Positions 1 through 12,688 are shown, numbered from the stretch's first letter. The stretch: DNA of 64,000 nucleotides from Hemileia vastatrix (GCA_030280995.1 JASXTE010000013.1:16596001-16660000); one strand, 5' to 3'. A program made the numbers and translations. Notes: generated by a model not told the origin, from the sequence alone.

Positions 1-372
1 TGAAATTTTTTTTGATTAATTCCATCATGTAATGTAGCCTTTAAAATATTAGAAAAAGAATTTATATATGAAAATTTTTTAAAATCCTGTATGTTTCCCC
101 TCTTCTTCCCTTTTTTGGACCCCCCCCTGGGTTCTCAGAAGGGCCTTTAAAGTTAACTTTGTGTATGTCTTTTGTGTTCCCGCTTTCCCCACATGGCTCC
201 TTGCAGGCTCTACTCAGCCATTTTCCTCACCCAATACTTTCTTATCTTTATTTCACTCTCATGGCTCCAGCTAAATACCCCATTATTCTTTAGGACACTC
301 CTAATGTTCCTCACTTCTCATAATCCCCTCCTCTTGCACCCATTTTCTTTCTGAGCATGTTCCAGAAAATAC
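1..372. other. AT-rich flank, no gene seen
   Basis: No ORF with coding character, RNA gene or repeat with a partner elsewhere in the window was recognised here. The open frame at 172-354 is short and hydrophobic, starts at a non-ATG codon and has no supporting signal. Confidence 0.6.
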
Positions 373-652
373 ACTGTGTCTTTTCAGCATGTGACCTAGT
401 GTATTCCTCTACTGTAAAATTAGGTAAAATGAATCAAATGTTTCTATGACCTTTGATCTATTTGACCCAAAACCTCATGCTTGCAATTTCAGGTATCATG
501 CTGAAAAGATGCTGCATCTTTACAGAACATGAACCTGAGAGTGAGGGTGTCAGGAAGTGAGTTCAATGGATCACAAGTGAAGAAAATTGTTGTCAATCTT
601 ACAAATGGGCGCCTGGGAGCCTGCACTAGGTCATGTGCTGAAAAGACACAGT
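373..652. repeat. Inverted repeat, 29-bp arms
   Basis: Arms at 373-401 and 624-652 are reverse complements apart from a two-base difference in the middle (shared core GTGTCTTTTCAGCA on one arm). They enclose about 220 bp and could mark a small foldback or MITE-like remnant. No clear target-site duplication was identified, so the class is open. Confidence 0.55.
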
Positions 653-776
653 TTCTTTTCAGAATTTGACTTGAGGGTCAGGCTTTCAGGCCTTGGTTCA
701 AATAGATCACAAGTGAAACAACTTGTGATCCATCTCACACAAGGGTGAATGTGAGAAATCACTAGATCATGTTCTG
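500..776. repeat. Two diverged tandem units of about 138 bp
   Basis: Units starting at 500 and 638 both open with CTGAAAAG and then share, in the same order, a GAGGGT-containing block, TTCAA-T-GATCACAAGTGAA, and a CACTAGRTCATGT block. The copies are clearly diverged, so this is an old duplication. It overlaps the right arm of the inverted repeat at 373-652. Confidence 0.5.
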
Positions 777-1099
777 AACAGAAGAAGTGTCTTTTCAGCA
801 TAAGTACTTGTTCTGGATCCCATTCCATATTGTTTATTTTTTTTCTACTTATATAAATATATATATATATATTCTGCTCTCCCCCTCTACTTACCTTGCT
901 TTCCTCTTGCTTCTCCTGTCTTACTTCTTGCACATTAGTTTTTCATTTTTTCACTATTTCCATATTGTAAATATCCACCTAATGAAAAAAGAATTGAAAA
1001 TAAAACATAGCTTGAGTTTTCAATCAATTATTAAAAAAATAAACTATTAAGAAAAGGCAAAAAATAAAATAAAATCTGAAAAATCTCAATTCCTCCCTT
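777..1099. other. AT-rich spacer, no gene seen
   Basis: Low-complexity AT-rich sequence including a short TA run near 858-872. Nothing coding or structured was supported. Confidence 0.55.
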
Positions 1100-1480
1100 C
1101 TTGGTTGCCTCTAACCCCCATTTCAACCCTATTTGGTAGCCTCAATCCCCCCTATAACCCCCTCAAACCCCTACTTTAAACCCCCCTACCCCCCTTCTCT
1201 TTTTTCATTAACAAATAAGGAGAGGGGGGGTTCTGGTGAGGTTATAGGGGGGGAATTCAAGGAGGTATAGGGGGGGTTGATGGGGGGGTTGAAGCAGTTT
1301 CAAAAGGGGCTGAGTGGGGGTTTGAAGCGGTTGAAGGAGGGGTTGAGGTGGGGAATTTGAGGGGGTTTGGAGGAAGTTTGGAGGTTTTTTTTTTAGGGGG
1401 GTTTGGAGCAGTTTTAGAGGGATTTTTTGGGGGGTTTGAAGCAGGTTTGGAGGAGGCTTTGGAGAGGGTTCACAAGGGGT
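1100..1480. repeat. C-rich to G-rich palindromic tract
   Basis: The plus strand is C-rich with repeated CCCC-CCCCCC runs to about 1200, then switches after a short AT spacer to repeated GGGG-GGGGGGG runs up to about 1480. At least one pair of arms is complementary (CCCCCCTATAACC at 1147-1159 and GGTTATAGGGGGG at 1240-1252). The G-rich half has many closely spaced G-runs and could form G-quadruplex or hairpin structures. It is the only strongly GC-skewed block in the first 2.6 kb. It does not match a simple telomere repeat. Confidence 0.6.
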
Positions 1481-1708
1481 GAAAATGGGCCAATGAGGTA
1501 GCCATTAAAAATTTGAAAGAAAAGTTTTAAAAAATCTTTTAACATTTTTCTTTTTATGTGCAGAATTATCCAAAAAAAATTCTTCAAATTCAAGTAAAGT
1601 AATAATTATTTTTATTAATTATTTCCAGCAAATTTATAAGCTCTTTTTATATTAAATTATATGAGTTTTCTTTTATTAAAAAAGTTTTTTTTGGCCAGTA
1701 AAAATTTT
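1481..1708. other. AT-rich spacer, no gene seen
   Basis: AT-rich sequence between the G-rich tract and the duplicated block at 1709. No feature supported. Confidence 0.5.
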
Positions 1709-1905
1709 TTTCAGAAAAAAAATTTCCATTTCTTCTGATTCAAGCCTTACACTTCTATCTTCATCTTAATCTTCTTTACCATATTCTTAAAAATCTACTT
1801 CAATTCAATTTTTAAAAAAATTTTCAGAAAAAAAATATCTGTTTCTTCTGACTCAAGCCTTACATGTCTATCTTCATCTTCATCTTCTTTATTGTTTTCT
1901 TCAAT
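1709..1905 (-). pseudogene. Duplicated acidic coding-like relic, two units
   Basis: Two copies of a block about 112 bp apart (near 1709 and 1821) read on the minus strand as similar peptides: an acidic EDED-like run, then VRLESEE, then IFFL. The peptide similarity is better than expected for random AT-rich DNA, but one copy has a stop inside the acidic run. This looks like a tandemly duplicated fragment of a decayed acidic protein. The family is not recognised. Confidence 0.25.
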
Positions 1906-2159
1906 TTATACTTCATTTCAATCTTCTTCAAAACCTTCAAACATAAAAACTGATGATTAATCTTATCAAAATAAAAGAATTTATAAAAAAAATACACTTG
2001 GATATTTTATTTGTCCACATATAAAACATCAAGTATTAAAAAACTAAAGTCAATAAAAAATAAATATATCAAGAATTTGCCTCAAGATATCAAATATCTA
2101 ACCAAATAAGGCAATGAAGTCAAGGCTGTAGTCAGTAATACTTTTCAACCTCAATTTAA

Positions 2160-2390
2160 TTACAAAATAATTCATTCAATGGAGTAAACGATGAATCATT
2201 TATTAAACTATCAGATCTCATCTATACACTATACCAAATGGCTTTGGTTTTCTTACCAATAAAGAATAAGAATTTGTTTAGTGATATCATGATTGGTTTT
2301 GGATGGAGACCATATTTTTTTAAAGGATATTCTCTTTTTAATTCAAATAATTTTTATTGTTTCATTCTTAATGTTGTTCACTCAGTTTAA
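2160..2390 (+). pseudogene. Unassigned ORF remnant (76 codons, stop at 2388-2390)
   Basis: An open frame runs from 2160 to a TAA at 2388-2390 in sequence where stops are frequent in the other frames. It reads as a mixed, non-low-complexity peptide with an LSDLIYTLYQMA segment and a GFGWRPYFF segment. It has no start codon and no flanking exon that I can define, and after the TAA the same frame stays open only for about 13 codons. It may be the remnant of a transposon or host protein; I do not recognise the family. Confidence 0.25.
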
Positions 2391-2660
2391 TTCTATAAGA
2401 ATCTATTATTTGCTCAAAAATTTATCTAAAGTGGAAATAGATAATAATTTTTGAAAATGGGACTCTTTACCTTCATTTAATTCTTTTCTTGCTTTTAGCC
2501 TTAAAAAGTTCTGTAATAAAGCCTTTCAAAAAAATCACAAACTTAAAAGTAAAGTAGGAATACCAAATTTTTGTGACTCTGAATAGGAGAAATTAGAAAT
2601 GAATATATATTGTTTTTGAATGTTATAATCACTCATTCAGGATTTCACAACAAGATTTAT
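2391..2660. other. Flank of the old gypsy insertion
   Basis: AT-rich sequence with nothing supported, ending at the LTR edge at 2661. The five bases before the LTR (TTTAT, 2656-2660) do not clearly match those after the other LTR (TTTTG, 22985-22989), so no intact target-site duplication remains. Confidence 0.5.
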
Positions 2661-3939
2661 TGTAAGCCGGTTGTCTAGAAGAAGGAGGAAAAAGAGAAAA
2701 GAATAGAGAAATGAAATGAAATAGAGAAATTATATAAAAAAATTTAGATTTTAAAAAGGTGTAAGAAAGTTAGAGTGAGAAATAAAGAAAATGCAACGAC
2801 AAAAGCTTGGGGAGTGACACAACAGGAGGTTCAATATATAATATTTAAATTCTTGTAATTTATGTATCAATGCACGGTTCACAATTAGTATTATTAACAG
2901 ACTTAGAGCAAACTTAGATATTAATATAAAATTTTGATTAGAATATTAGTACTAATAAAAATAATAATAAATGTATTATATTTAAATAATATGGTTGAGT
3001 TTTGAGTGTATAGTAAGTGATGCAGCTACAGGGGATTATCCAAAGCTTTTTATAGGCAAGGCATCCTCTGAAGCGCCACAAATGAGTAATTACAAAGTGG
3101 TAATAAGGTAAAACAAGAATATAAAAGAATATAACTAAAACATAGATATTGAGAGAAAAACATGAAACAATAACCTAAACCCGTGAGTAAGTAACCCATT
3201 TTCCCACCATAAGTTCCCAAAACAATTAATTAAAATAATAAGTAACTAAGTAAGTCTGAAAAATAAGAACAGTGAGTAAAATAATCCAAAACAGGTATCA
3301 CAGTGAGATGTAAAGGGTTTAATTAAAACAAATAAAATTATTTTCACACAAAAATTCATGTAATCAATTTAATCCAGTATAAAGCAAATTTAATTAATTG
3401 TTTTAACTATGTAATTAATTCAATAACTAGTTTAAATAAAACAAATAATTAATTTAATGATATTTCTAATTTAAAGTGAGAATTTGAATACCATCTTATT
3501 AAATAAGTGTTTTAATTTATTTAATAATTTTACTGACACAATTAAGGGTCAAAAAAGCACCCAATATTATTGTTTAATAAGATATGTATGGCTTTATATA
3601 ATATATAACTTTAATTACATTATAAGTTAATTTTACACTTATAATTATCATATATGTTTATAATTAATTAATTATTAATTTATATTTATTAAATACATAA
3701 AAATGCGCCATAATTTATAGAATATAAAATATATCATGCTTAATTTAAATGTATAAATAATTTATATAATAATAAAATTAATATAATACTTATTATATAT
3801 ATTTAATAAAATTATTATATAATTTCATTATGAAATATATTATTAATTTATATACATAATAAGCATATTTTTATGCCCTCTTTTAGTTCCAGTAAATTGA
3901 CATAAAATTTACAGGGCTCCTGATATAGCCTGGCTGACA
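2661..3939 (-). repeat. 3' LTR of the old gypsy element
   Basis: 1279 bp, ending GGCTGACA at 3932-3939, the inverse of the TGTCAGCC start. It matches the pieces of the interrupted 5' LTR and, more distantly, the LTRs of the young elements. A TATAAAAAG box on the minus strand lies at 3054-3046. This LTR has no insertions, so it is the empty-site reference for the three insertions in its partner. Confidence 0.88.
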
Positions 3940-3951
3940 CTCCCTCACTCT
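3940..3951 (-). other. Polypurine tract of the old gypsy element
   Basis: Minus strand AGAGTGAGGGAG lies directly against the 3' LTR start. The identical 12-mer abuts the 3' LTRs of both young elements (40363-40374 and 53954-53965), as expected for the plus-strand primer of an LTR retroelement. Confidence 0.8.
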
Positions 3952-3971
3952 AAAAAAACAATAAAAAAATT

Positions 3972-6900
3972 CTAGGATTTTTTCTTTTTATACTTCTTTA
4001 ACAGAGTAGGAAGATTTGAAATTTCATTTTCAGGTATCCATGCATCATGTTCAGATTATTAAGTGTTCTTATATCTCAGTAAATATTCAGTACCTCTTTC
4101 AGAAGTGATTATTCTATCATTGAGAATTTCATCAATATCTGCAGTTTCTGTGACTTCCTGAGGATTTTTCTTAGGCCTTCCCCTTTTTTTGGGAAATAAT
4201 TCACAGTTGGAAGTATAAGGTTTAAGCAAAGAAATGGGAAAAACAGGATGTTTCATATCATATGGAGAATACAATACAACTTCTACTGCATTATCTCAAA
4301 CCATTCTTTTAACAACAAATGGTCCCACAAAAGGATATTTTAATTTGTTATTACCTTGTAGATTGAAATGGACAGTAGATATCAACACTTTATCACCCTT
4401 GTTAAACGTGTATTCTTTAAGGGATTTATCCCATCTCTCCTTTTCATATTCAAATGCTTTATCAATACAGCTTTGAGCATGTTTTCTGCATAGCTGTTGC
4501 ATTTGCATAAAATATTTTACACCAGGGTGTAGCTCCAACTTTGGTAATTTATTATTGAGAATTTGAGCAGGAGTGTTTGGGACATAACCTAATCAAAGCT
4601 CAAATGGCTTTTTCTCAGTGACAGAATGAACAGTGCCATTATATGCAAATTCAAGACCTGGAAATAGAGTGACCCAGTCATGAGTAAATCTTTCATTGTC
4701 TTTATATTCTAATCCAAAGGCAAAATACCTTCTAATCATATCTTCCAGAGTTTGAATCATTCTTTCAGCTAAACCATCAGTCTGAGGATGTTGAGCTGTA
4801 GACAACTTTAACTCACAGCCACAAATATCCATCAAAGAGGTCCAAAACTCAGATGTAAATTTTGGATCTCTATCAGATATAAAGACTTTTGGAAATCCAA
4901 CAATATTAAATATGTAATTCCACCATAAGAAAGCTAATTCCTTTGTGGATACATCTTTGTGGGTGGGAATAAATTTGCACATTTTGGTGAATCTATCCAC
5001 TATTACCCAACAAGAGTTATAACTGTCTTTACCTGCTACAGGAAGACTAGTGACAAAATACATGTTAATTATTTTCCAAGGAGCATCAGTTGCTTCAATA
5101 TGTTGTAACAATCCTGCTATTTTACCTGTCAATCTTTTAGATTTTTGACAAGAATCACAAGATTCAACATACAATTTAGTGTCTTCAGACATATTAGCCA
5201 ACCAAGCAGTGTTTTTAATTCTGATAATGGTTTTTTCAAGATCAAAATTTCCTGCTAATATGTCATCATGACATAGTTTTAAGATGGTTTCTTTCATGGA
5301 AGGAGGAATAACAATGAAATTGGTCAGTTTTCTCTTGTAGTAAATATAACCATCTTCAATGGAGAACTTTCCTTTATTCAAAGAACTCTGGTAATTTGGA
5401 GGAAGAGTTTTTATCAATGCTTGGATAGAAGCATTCTTTGGATCATTCAAGATAGTAACTGATTTGTTTAAATCAGAATCTTGATCATATGAATCCAGAA
5501 TTAATTGTAACAGTTCCTCTTCCATATCAACAATGTATATACCATGTATATGTACTGTATCATCTTCAGGTACATTTGATGGATTTGAAACATCATTTTG
5601 AAGAGGTAATCTGGACAACATATACACATTTGAAAGAACATTTCCAGCCCTGTGAATAATAGTCATTCTACCTCTGTATTCTTGAACAGCTAGTTGCCAT
5701 CTAAACATATGTCTATTTAGTTTTTTCAAGTTTAAGAGGAATTTCACAGCACTGAAATCAGTAAATAATTCAAATTTCTGATAATCTAAATAATAATGAA
5801 GATTTTCTAAAGCCCACACAACTTCAAAGCACTCTAATTGAGTGGCACCATATTTCAATTCACTTTTTCTTAAGGTTCTTGAAATATATCAGATTACTAT
5901 TTCTGAAACTTTTTCATTGATAATTTGTTTTTGATGAAGAGCAGCTCCAAGTCCAATAAAGCTTGCATCCTTATAAAGAACAAAAGGCTTATTAAAATCT
6001 GGAAGGGCAAGGATTGGAGCTGAAATCAAACATCTTTTAAATGTATCAAAAGCTCTTTGACTGTCCTCATTCCATATATAAGCTACATCTTTTCTTGTTA
6101 GTTTGGTAAGTGGTAAGTCTATGACTTGATAATTTTTTATGTATTTTATATAGTAGCCACACATTCCCAAAAAACTCTGTATTTCTTTTACAGAAGTTGG
6201 TGCTGATGCTTTTTGGATAGCAGCAACTTTTCATTGGTCTACACAGATCTGTAAGCCAGACACAACATGACCCAGGACTTTTAAGGATTGAAACCCAAAT
6301 TTACACTTTTTAAAGGATAAAGTCATGTTAATTTCATCCATTTTCTGGAAGACTTTATTCAAGTGTTGTAAATGTTCATCAAAAGTTTTAGAAAAAACTA
6401 TGATGTCATCAATATAAACCATTAACCAACCTTCAATTATTTCTTGATGAAATTTCTTATCCATTACTATTTGGAATACTGAAGGGGCATTTTTAGGGAC
6501 AAAAGGCATCCTAACATATTTGTAAATTCCCATATGGGTTTCAATTAGCAAAAAATTTTGGGAAGACTTTTCAACAGGTATTTGATGATAACCTATATTC
6601 CCATCCAGACAGCTTATGAATTTTGAACCTTGAAAGGTAGCATGTATAGAGCTAATTCTGGGTAATGGGTAAATATCATCCACAGTATAAGTATTTAATG
6701 CTCTATAATCTCCACAAAGTCTAGCATTATCTTTTTCATAAGAGATTAAAACTGGAGAGATGACACAATATTTTGGTGTAACATCTACTTTTTCAATAAT
6801 ATTCATATTCAATAAAGTGGAGATATTATCTTCTATATCTTTTCTCTTTGTGGGAGAAGCAGGGTAAGGTTTTTTCTTTAGGCTAGGAGGTATTTCATCC

Positions 6901-9471
6901 AAATTGCAGGATAGAGAAATTTTCATTTCATCTTTAACCAAGCCTAACACATGGGAACCATGAGCAAAAGCCATTGGGAAAGATTTAATTAAGGCTATTA
7001 TTGAATCTTTTTGGTCATCAGGTAATTGATCACCAAATGAAGCTGTTTCAATTTCAGAAAATAATACATTCAATTCCTATGTTTTTCTACCTTTATATTG
7101 GATCAAAGAATGACAAGATTTTAATAAGGGTGCAGAATGCTTTTTAGAAGAAGAAATTTTAAATTTGCTTTTCCCATTCATTCCCAAAGTAAAACAATTA
7201 TTTGCAGGATCCAATTTAATGCCAAACATGGTTAAAATATCATTTCCCATGATAAACCAATTGATTAAATTATCATTTTTCATCACAATGAATTCACACA
7301 TTGCTCTGACAAAACCACCATTATATTTAAAGAATACAGTGGTTTTGTATTTGCCAATGGGACATAAAACAGAACCATAACCTTTTTATTATTCAGATGT
7401 TATAGGTAATAATTTGCATTGATAATCCTTATCTACAGAAGCAAGTGCTTTATCAGACACTACACTTCCTCCAGCACCAAAGTCAAGAATAACCTCAAAA
7501 TTTTTACCATTAATGATAACTGGTGCCCTCAAAGGTGATATTAAAATGGAACTGTCAGTAATATCTCTAATTACTTCAGCATTTTCTACAGAAGATAAGT
7601 CAAAATCACAATTATCAGACCAATTATCTAAATATTGGATATCTTTTTCTAAAACCAGAACTTCCTGAGAAGACTCATGGTCATAAGAGATATTGCCATT
7701 ACAGTCACTGGAGGAATCATCAAGATCAGCTTGAGTATTTTCAGATTCCTCATTTTGTTCTACAAGATGAATTTTCTTGACACAAATATGTCCTTTTTTC
7801 CATTGTTTGTTACATTTAAAACAAGTATTAGTTGCATATTTCTTTGGAGAAACTGGGGCAGAGGGTCTATCAGGTTTTTCTGGAAGTTTTGTGGAGGGCT
7901 TTTGTTGGTCATGATAAGGTTAAACAGGATAATTCCTTGGCTCATATCTATGATTTAGTAGGACTTCATTACAGATTATAATAAAGGAAGAATTCTCTCT
8001 CACATGCTCAGTCCTTTCCACAAACATCTCTCAGAGAATTTGGTAATTTATAGAGAATTTTATCTCTCCAAATATCATAATCCATTTTAGGATCCATGGC
8101 TCTAAGAATTTTTGCAATTTTCATAAGGAAAACAATAGGTTTTTCAGGAGAGGAGGACACATATTTAGCATTCTCATATAATCTTTGCTGGAAAAGACTG
8201 AATTTGGAACCACCAAATTTATTTTAAATCAATGTTTTCCATTCTTTCCAAGTATAATGTTGATTGTCCAGTAAGACAGATTCATACCACATTAAAGCAA
8301 CATTGGAAAATAAAAAAATTAATTTAGAGACAATTTCCTCATCTTGAAATTTATAAGAGTTTTTCAGATTATCAATTCTCTGAACAAAGTGTTGCCATTC
8401 AGATGAAGAGTCACCATCAAAAGTAGGATATTGATCCAGTTTAGGTCAATTTTTCTGGCTACTGGGATGGTCCATCTTTTGGTTTGAATTATTTAACATT
8501 AATAATTCATGAAGTTTAGCCAGGTGTTCAGAAACTTCATTATTTACCAAAACAACTGGTACATGACTATTACAATATTTTTTGCTAGTAGAAAAAGATT
8601 TTACAGACTCATTGTCAGTTTGTTTACTGTCTGAAATATGGGGTAGAAAAGATTTGCTCTTTTCAGATTCCTTTCCTTTATTCTTATGCAGCTGATGGGC
8701 AGCACTCTCATCTACACCATAATGATTGATGGTTAAGGCTGAAAATTTTTCCTGCAGGTCAGACACATAGTTTCTTATCCTTGGAATTTCAGACATCTGG
8801 TCATTTATTTTTCCAAGGGATAAAACATTTCTGTCCTCAAAAACTGTGTGTTTGTTACTTAGTGCATGGAAATCAGTTTTTAGCTTTTTTGACTCATTGT
8901 GTAAAGATTTAATTTCACCTTTTAATGCATAATTTTCCTCAATAAGGGTTTTTAATTCACTCAAGGTTTTATGCAGATTGGTATTCTTATCCAAGACAGC
9001 TCTGTGGTCACTCCTTATTTGTTTTTGTTGGCTAAGAACAATATTAAAGGTTTCATTGATTTCAAAATAATCTGTATCTTGTACAAAAGAACTCACTTTA
9101 CAATGCAAGTGCAAATTATTCAATCTATCACTTTCATGTATTAACACATCCCTCAAATTTTTGTCTTTCACAACATTAAAATCAAGTGTATCTTTCAATA
9201 TTTCTTCAGAAGTTTTCTCAATTAAGGTATAGACTTCAGGGGAAACAGAATCATTCTTAATTGAAAGAGAAGGATTAATTAAAGAGGTAGAAGTCAAATG
9301 TAAAGGTTCATGAAATGATAATTTTCTAACTACATCATTGGGGCTACTCATTAAAGGAAGTTGTCTTTTTAAGGGTTTAACTGTTCTTTCACCAGGTTCC
9401 ACAATATTACCTGTGGAAGAATATTTATTATTATACATACCAACAAGTTTATCAAACAAATTACTTACCAT
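3972..9471 (-). pseudogene. Decayed Gag-Pol of the old gypsy element
   Basis: From the ATG at 9471-9469 the frame follows the young Gag-Pol to a TAG at 3974-3972, broken by several stops and frameshifts (for example around 7950-8450, 7380-7640, 6171-6230, 5859-5888, 4539-4592). In order: coiled-coil N-terminus (about 9430-8700), capsid region (about 8460-7940), zinc knuckle (near 7830-7790), protease with DSG changed to DFG (7484-7479), RT with an intact YIDD (about 6420-6405), RNase H, integrase with DRDPKF and AERM motifs, an RGRPKK AT-hook-like stretch and a chromodomain. It cannot give a full-length product. The frame that stays recognisable starts at the ATGGTAA overlap shared with ORF1, which supports that start. 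Confidence 0.88.
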
Positions 9472-10110
9472 GGAAAGGGAGGAAACTTCCCCCTTGCCTT
9501 CTTTCTTCTGCCTCCCTGATAAGGATGGGGCTAAGGAGATGGATGGTAGGTTGGTGTCCTGGATGGGCCAGGATGTTGAGCTGTTGGTTGCTGAATATTC
9601 TGTTGGTAATGGTTCATCAAGTAATCCCATTTCCACTGCTCCACCTGCAGAGTGTTTTGGCTTTGAGTGAAGGAGCTGGGTGCCTGATGGGCCTGAGGTT
9701 GAGGCTGAGGCTGAGAGGCTGGGAAAGGAGGAGGTTGAGCCTGTTTGGGATTTTATAACTCCTGCATCTGTTGCCAGAGTGTGTCTACTCTTGCCTTGTA
9801 CTTCATACTTTCTGCCTTCAGCTCTTTTATGTGACTGGAAAGGTTGTTTACTTGTTGAGTCAGAGGTATCTTTTTTATTTTTATACCCTTTAGTGGATTT
9901 TCCTGATTTATTAGAGGTTTAGCTTCTTTCAGAGGTGTTTGGTGAGGGGGGTTTGCAACATCTCCTGCCATTTCCACGTCCTGAAGGATTTTTTTCAGCT
10001 GAATAATATTTTTAAGTTAATTTAGAAGAACCTACAGATTCAGTGTCAACATCCACTTCAATTTCATCCACATGTAAGTTATCCATGCTGTTAGCTAAAC
10101 TACTGGACAT
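9465..10110 (-). pseudogene. Old copy of spliced ORF1 (coiled-coil, Pro/Gln-rich)
   Basis: Inferred exon 1 is 10110-10036 (75 nt), intron 10035-9981 (55 nt, GTAGGT...TTCAG), exon 2 9980-9465. The exon 1 length equals that of the young copies. The intron is 9 nt shorter (55 against 64) and exon 2 is 27 nt shorter (516 against 543), both multiples of three, so reading phase is kept. Exon 2 conserves the NNLSSHIKELK coiled-coil and the VEQWKWDYLM segment and ends at the same Trp-stop. One in-frame TAA after a QEL triplet (near 9760) breaks it. Unspliced, the reading frame hits a stop inside the intron, which supports splicing. Confidence 0.65.
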
Positions 10111-10802
10111 AAAGACTGTGAACAAAGAATCAAAATGATTTTAATGATTTTAATGATTTAAATTTAAATTTTCAAAATAAAATATAATTAAATGATATTT
10201 TAAAAAAATATTTTAATTCTTATTCAAAAATCAAATAATTAACAAATAATGTAATACAAAATATATGTAATTACAACTGTTTATTAAGAAATACCAATAA
10301 TTATAATGGGACCAACCAACAAAGGTTTAATAAGTCAACCAAAAATAATTAATACCAAAAAAATATATTGGAATTATTGGGACTAAGCACTTAGTACTAT
10401 TATGGTCAACCAATAAATCAAAAAATAATTTAATAATTTAATAAAAAAATTTAATAATCTTCTAGGTCTAAGAGTATAACTCTATTATGGTCAACTAGGA
10501 ATAAAAAATTAATAAAAATTTGAACACTTACACTCAGTGAATCAGCAATTAAGCCACAATCACTGTTATTTCAATAAAAATTTAATAATATAAGTGAGAG
10601 GTGCAAAGGTTAACTAACTATAGTGATCGCAAAATCACTTCAAAATTATATGTTATTTAATTTATTATAAACCTAAAAGGTTGAACCCAAGTTCAAAACA
10701 CAGTTGCGGCAAAAAAATTTCTTTTTGGCTTGGGTGGTCCGTGCGCAGTGTCGTTTGTAGCAAGGTGGCATATTGTCATTGTCGTTTGGAAAGGGCCTCA
10801 AG
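10111..10802 (-). other. Leader of the old gypsy element
   Basis: Non-coding leader between the 5' LTR and ORF1. It holds a GGCCCTTTCC block next to the LTR (position of the primer-binding site, tRNA not identified), a hairpin at 10696-10681 (stem TTGAAC/GTTCAA, loop TTGG), and a candidate leader intron 10531-10116 (GTAAGT...CACAG) ending just before the ATG. The donor and its surroundings (GAGTGTAAGTGTTCAA) are the same as in the young copies. Confidence 0.55.
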
Positions 10803-11806
10803 TGTAAGCCGGTGGTCTAGAAGAAGGAGGAAAAAGAGAAAAGAATAGAGAAGTGAAATGAAATAGAGAAATTATATAAAAAAATTTAGATTTTAAAAAG
10901 TTGTAAGAAAGTTAGAGTGAGAAATAAAGAAAATGCAACGACAAAATCTTGGGGAGTGACACAACAGGAGGTTCAATATATAATTTTTAAATTCTTGTAA
11001 GTTATGTATCAATCCGCAGCTCAAAATTAGTATTATTAACAGACTTAGAGCAACCTTAGATATTTATATAAAATTTTGATTAGAATAGTAGTACTAATAA
11101 AAATAATAATAAATGTATTATATTTAAAAATATGGTTAAGTTTTGAGTGTATAGTAAGTGATGCAGCTACAGGGGATTATCCAAAGCCTTTTATAGGCAA
11201 GGGATCCTCTGAAGCACCACAAATGAGTAATTACAAAATGGTAATAAGGTAAAACAAGAATATAAAGGAATATAACTAAAAAATAGATATTGAGAGAAAA
11301 ACATGAAACAATAACCTAAACCCGTGAGTAAGTAACCCATTTTCCCACCATAAGTTCGCAAAACAATCAATTAAAATAATAAGTAACTAAGTAAGTCTGA
11401 AACATAAGAACAGTGAGTAAAATAATCCAAAGCAGGTATTACAGTGAGATGTAAAGGGTTTAATTAAAACAAATAAAATTATTTTCACACAAAAATTCAT
11501 GTAATCAATTTAATCCAGTATAAAGCAAATTTAATTAATTGTTTTAACTATGTAATTAATTCAATAACTAGTTTAAATGAAACAAATAATTAATTTAATG
11601 ATATTTCTAATTTAAAGTGAGAATTTGAATACCATCTTATTAAATAAGTGTTTTAATTTATTTAATAATTTTACTGACACAATTAAGGGTCAAAAAAGCA
11701 CCCAATATTATTGTTTAATAAGATATGTATGGCTTTATTTAATATATAATTTTAATTAATTAATTTAATTACATTATAAGTCAATTTTACACTTATAGTT
11801 ATAATA
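10803..11806 (-). repeat. 5' LTR of the old gypsy, segment 1 (element-strand 3' part)
   Basis: Matches 2661 to about 3650 of the 3' LTR. It ends with TAATA (11802-11806), the left copy of the duplication made by the first TIR insertion. Confidence 0.88.
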
Positions 11807-12124
11807 GGGGGTATCAATGTTGACAGATCCACAATTAAATTAATTGCAGAAAATAATCTGCATACCCCAATTATCTTCTGAAATTATTTTTGCTAATATT
11901 TGGGTTATTAGACACTTTACGTGTCAATGATCACCTCTTATCTGACATTTTTATCCTCAATATTTCATAGCCACATCTTGGACAACTTTCTGGATATCCC
12001 AGCCTTACCACCTTGCTGCACACTCCTACCCTCATCCCATCCTGTCATCTACCCTGAAAAATTCTTCATTGAAATGTCCAATCCTCTTTACCATAGACAA
12101 TCTCTCTCACCAACATCTTGAATT

Positions 12125-12677
12125 TGATAACAATCAACAGATTGTGCTAGTGGACTAGAAGACTTAGAACACAGGAAAAGTGTGGAAGAGGGAGTAGGAC
12201 AGATGAGCGAGGACAATAGAAAAAGAAAGAAAGGACTAAAAATGTAAAGTGAGATGAGTGGAAGATAGGAGAGAAAATAAATAAAAGGGTAGAAAGTGAA
12301 TTCATTGCAGTCGTAGAGCACATACAGTTTACCTGATAACAATCAACAGATTGTGTTAGTGGACTAGAATACTTAGGACACAGGACAAGTGTGGATTAGG
12401 GAGTAGAACAGACAAGCGAGGACAATAGAAAAAGAAAGAAAGGACTAAAAATGTAAAGTGAGATGAGTGGACAATAGGAGAGAAAATAAATAAAAGGGTA
12501 GAAAGTGAATGCCGAATCACAAGTTTATGGGCATTCTTAAATACATTAGTGTTAGGGTATGGATATAGTTGATGATATATATGAGTGCTCTACTAATAGG
12601 TTAATCAGTTCTATGGCTAAATATAAATATAGATATAGTATATAAAGTATAGATAGTATGCTTGTAGAATATTGACA
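12125..12677 (-). repeat. Copia 3' LTR with internal 209-bp-period duplication
   Basis: 553 bp. On the element strand it begins TGTCAATATTC and ends TTGTTATCA. The terminal segment beginning TGATAACAATCAACAG on the plus strand occurs twice, at 12125 and 12334. Both LTRs carry this duplication, so it predates the insertion. Confidence 0.88.
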
Positions 12678-12688
12678 CCCACCCATGC

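Noticed and set aside
12088..12342. Minus-strand ORFs in the copia LTRs (also 16604-17022)
   Set aside because: They read through the duplicated LTR segment and the 5' end of Gag in a wrong frame.
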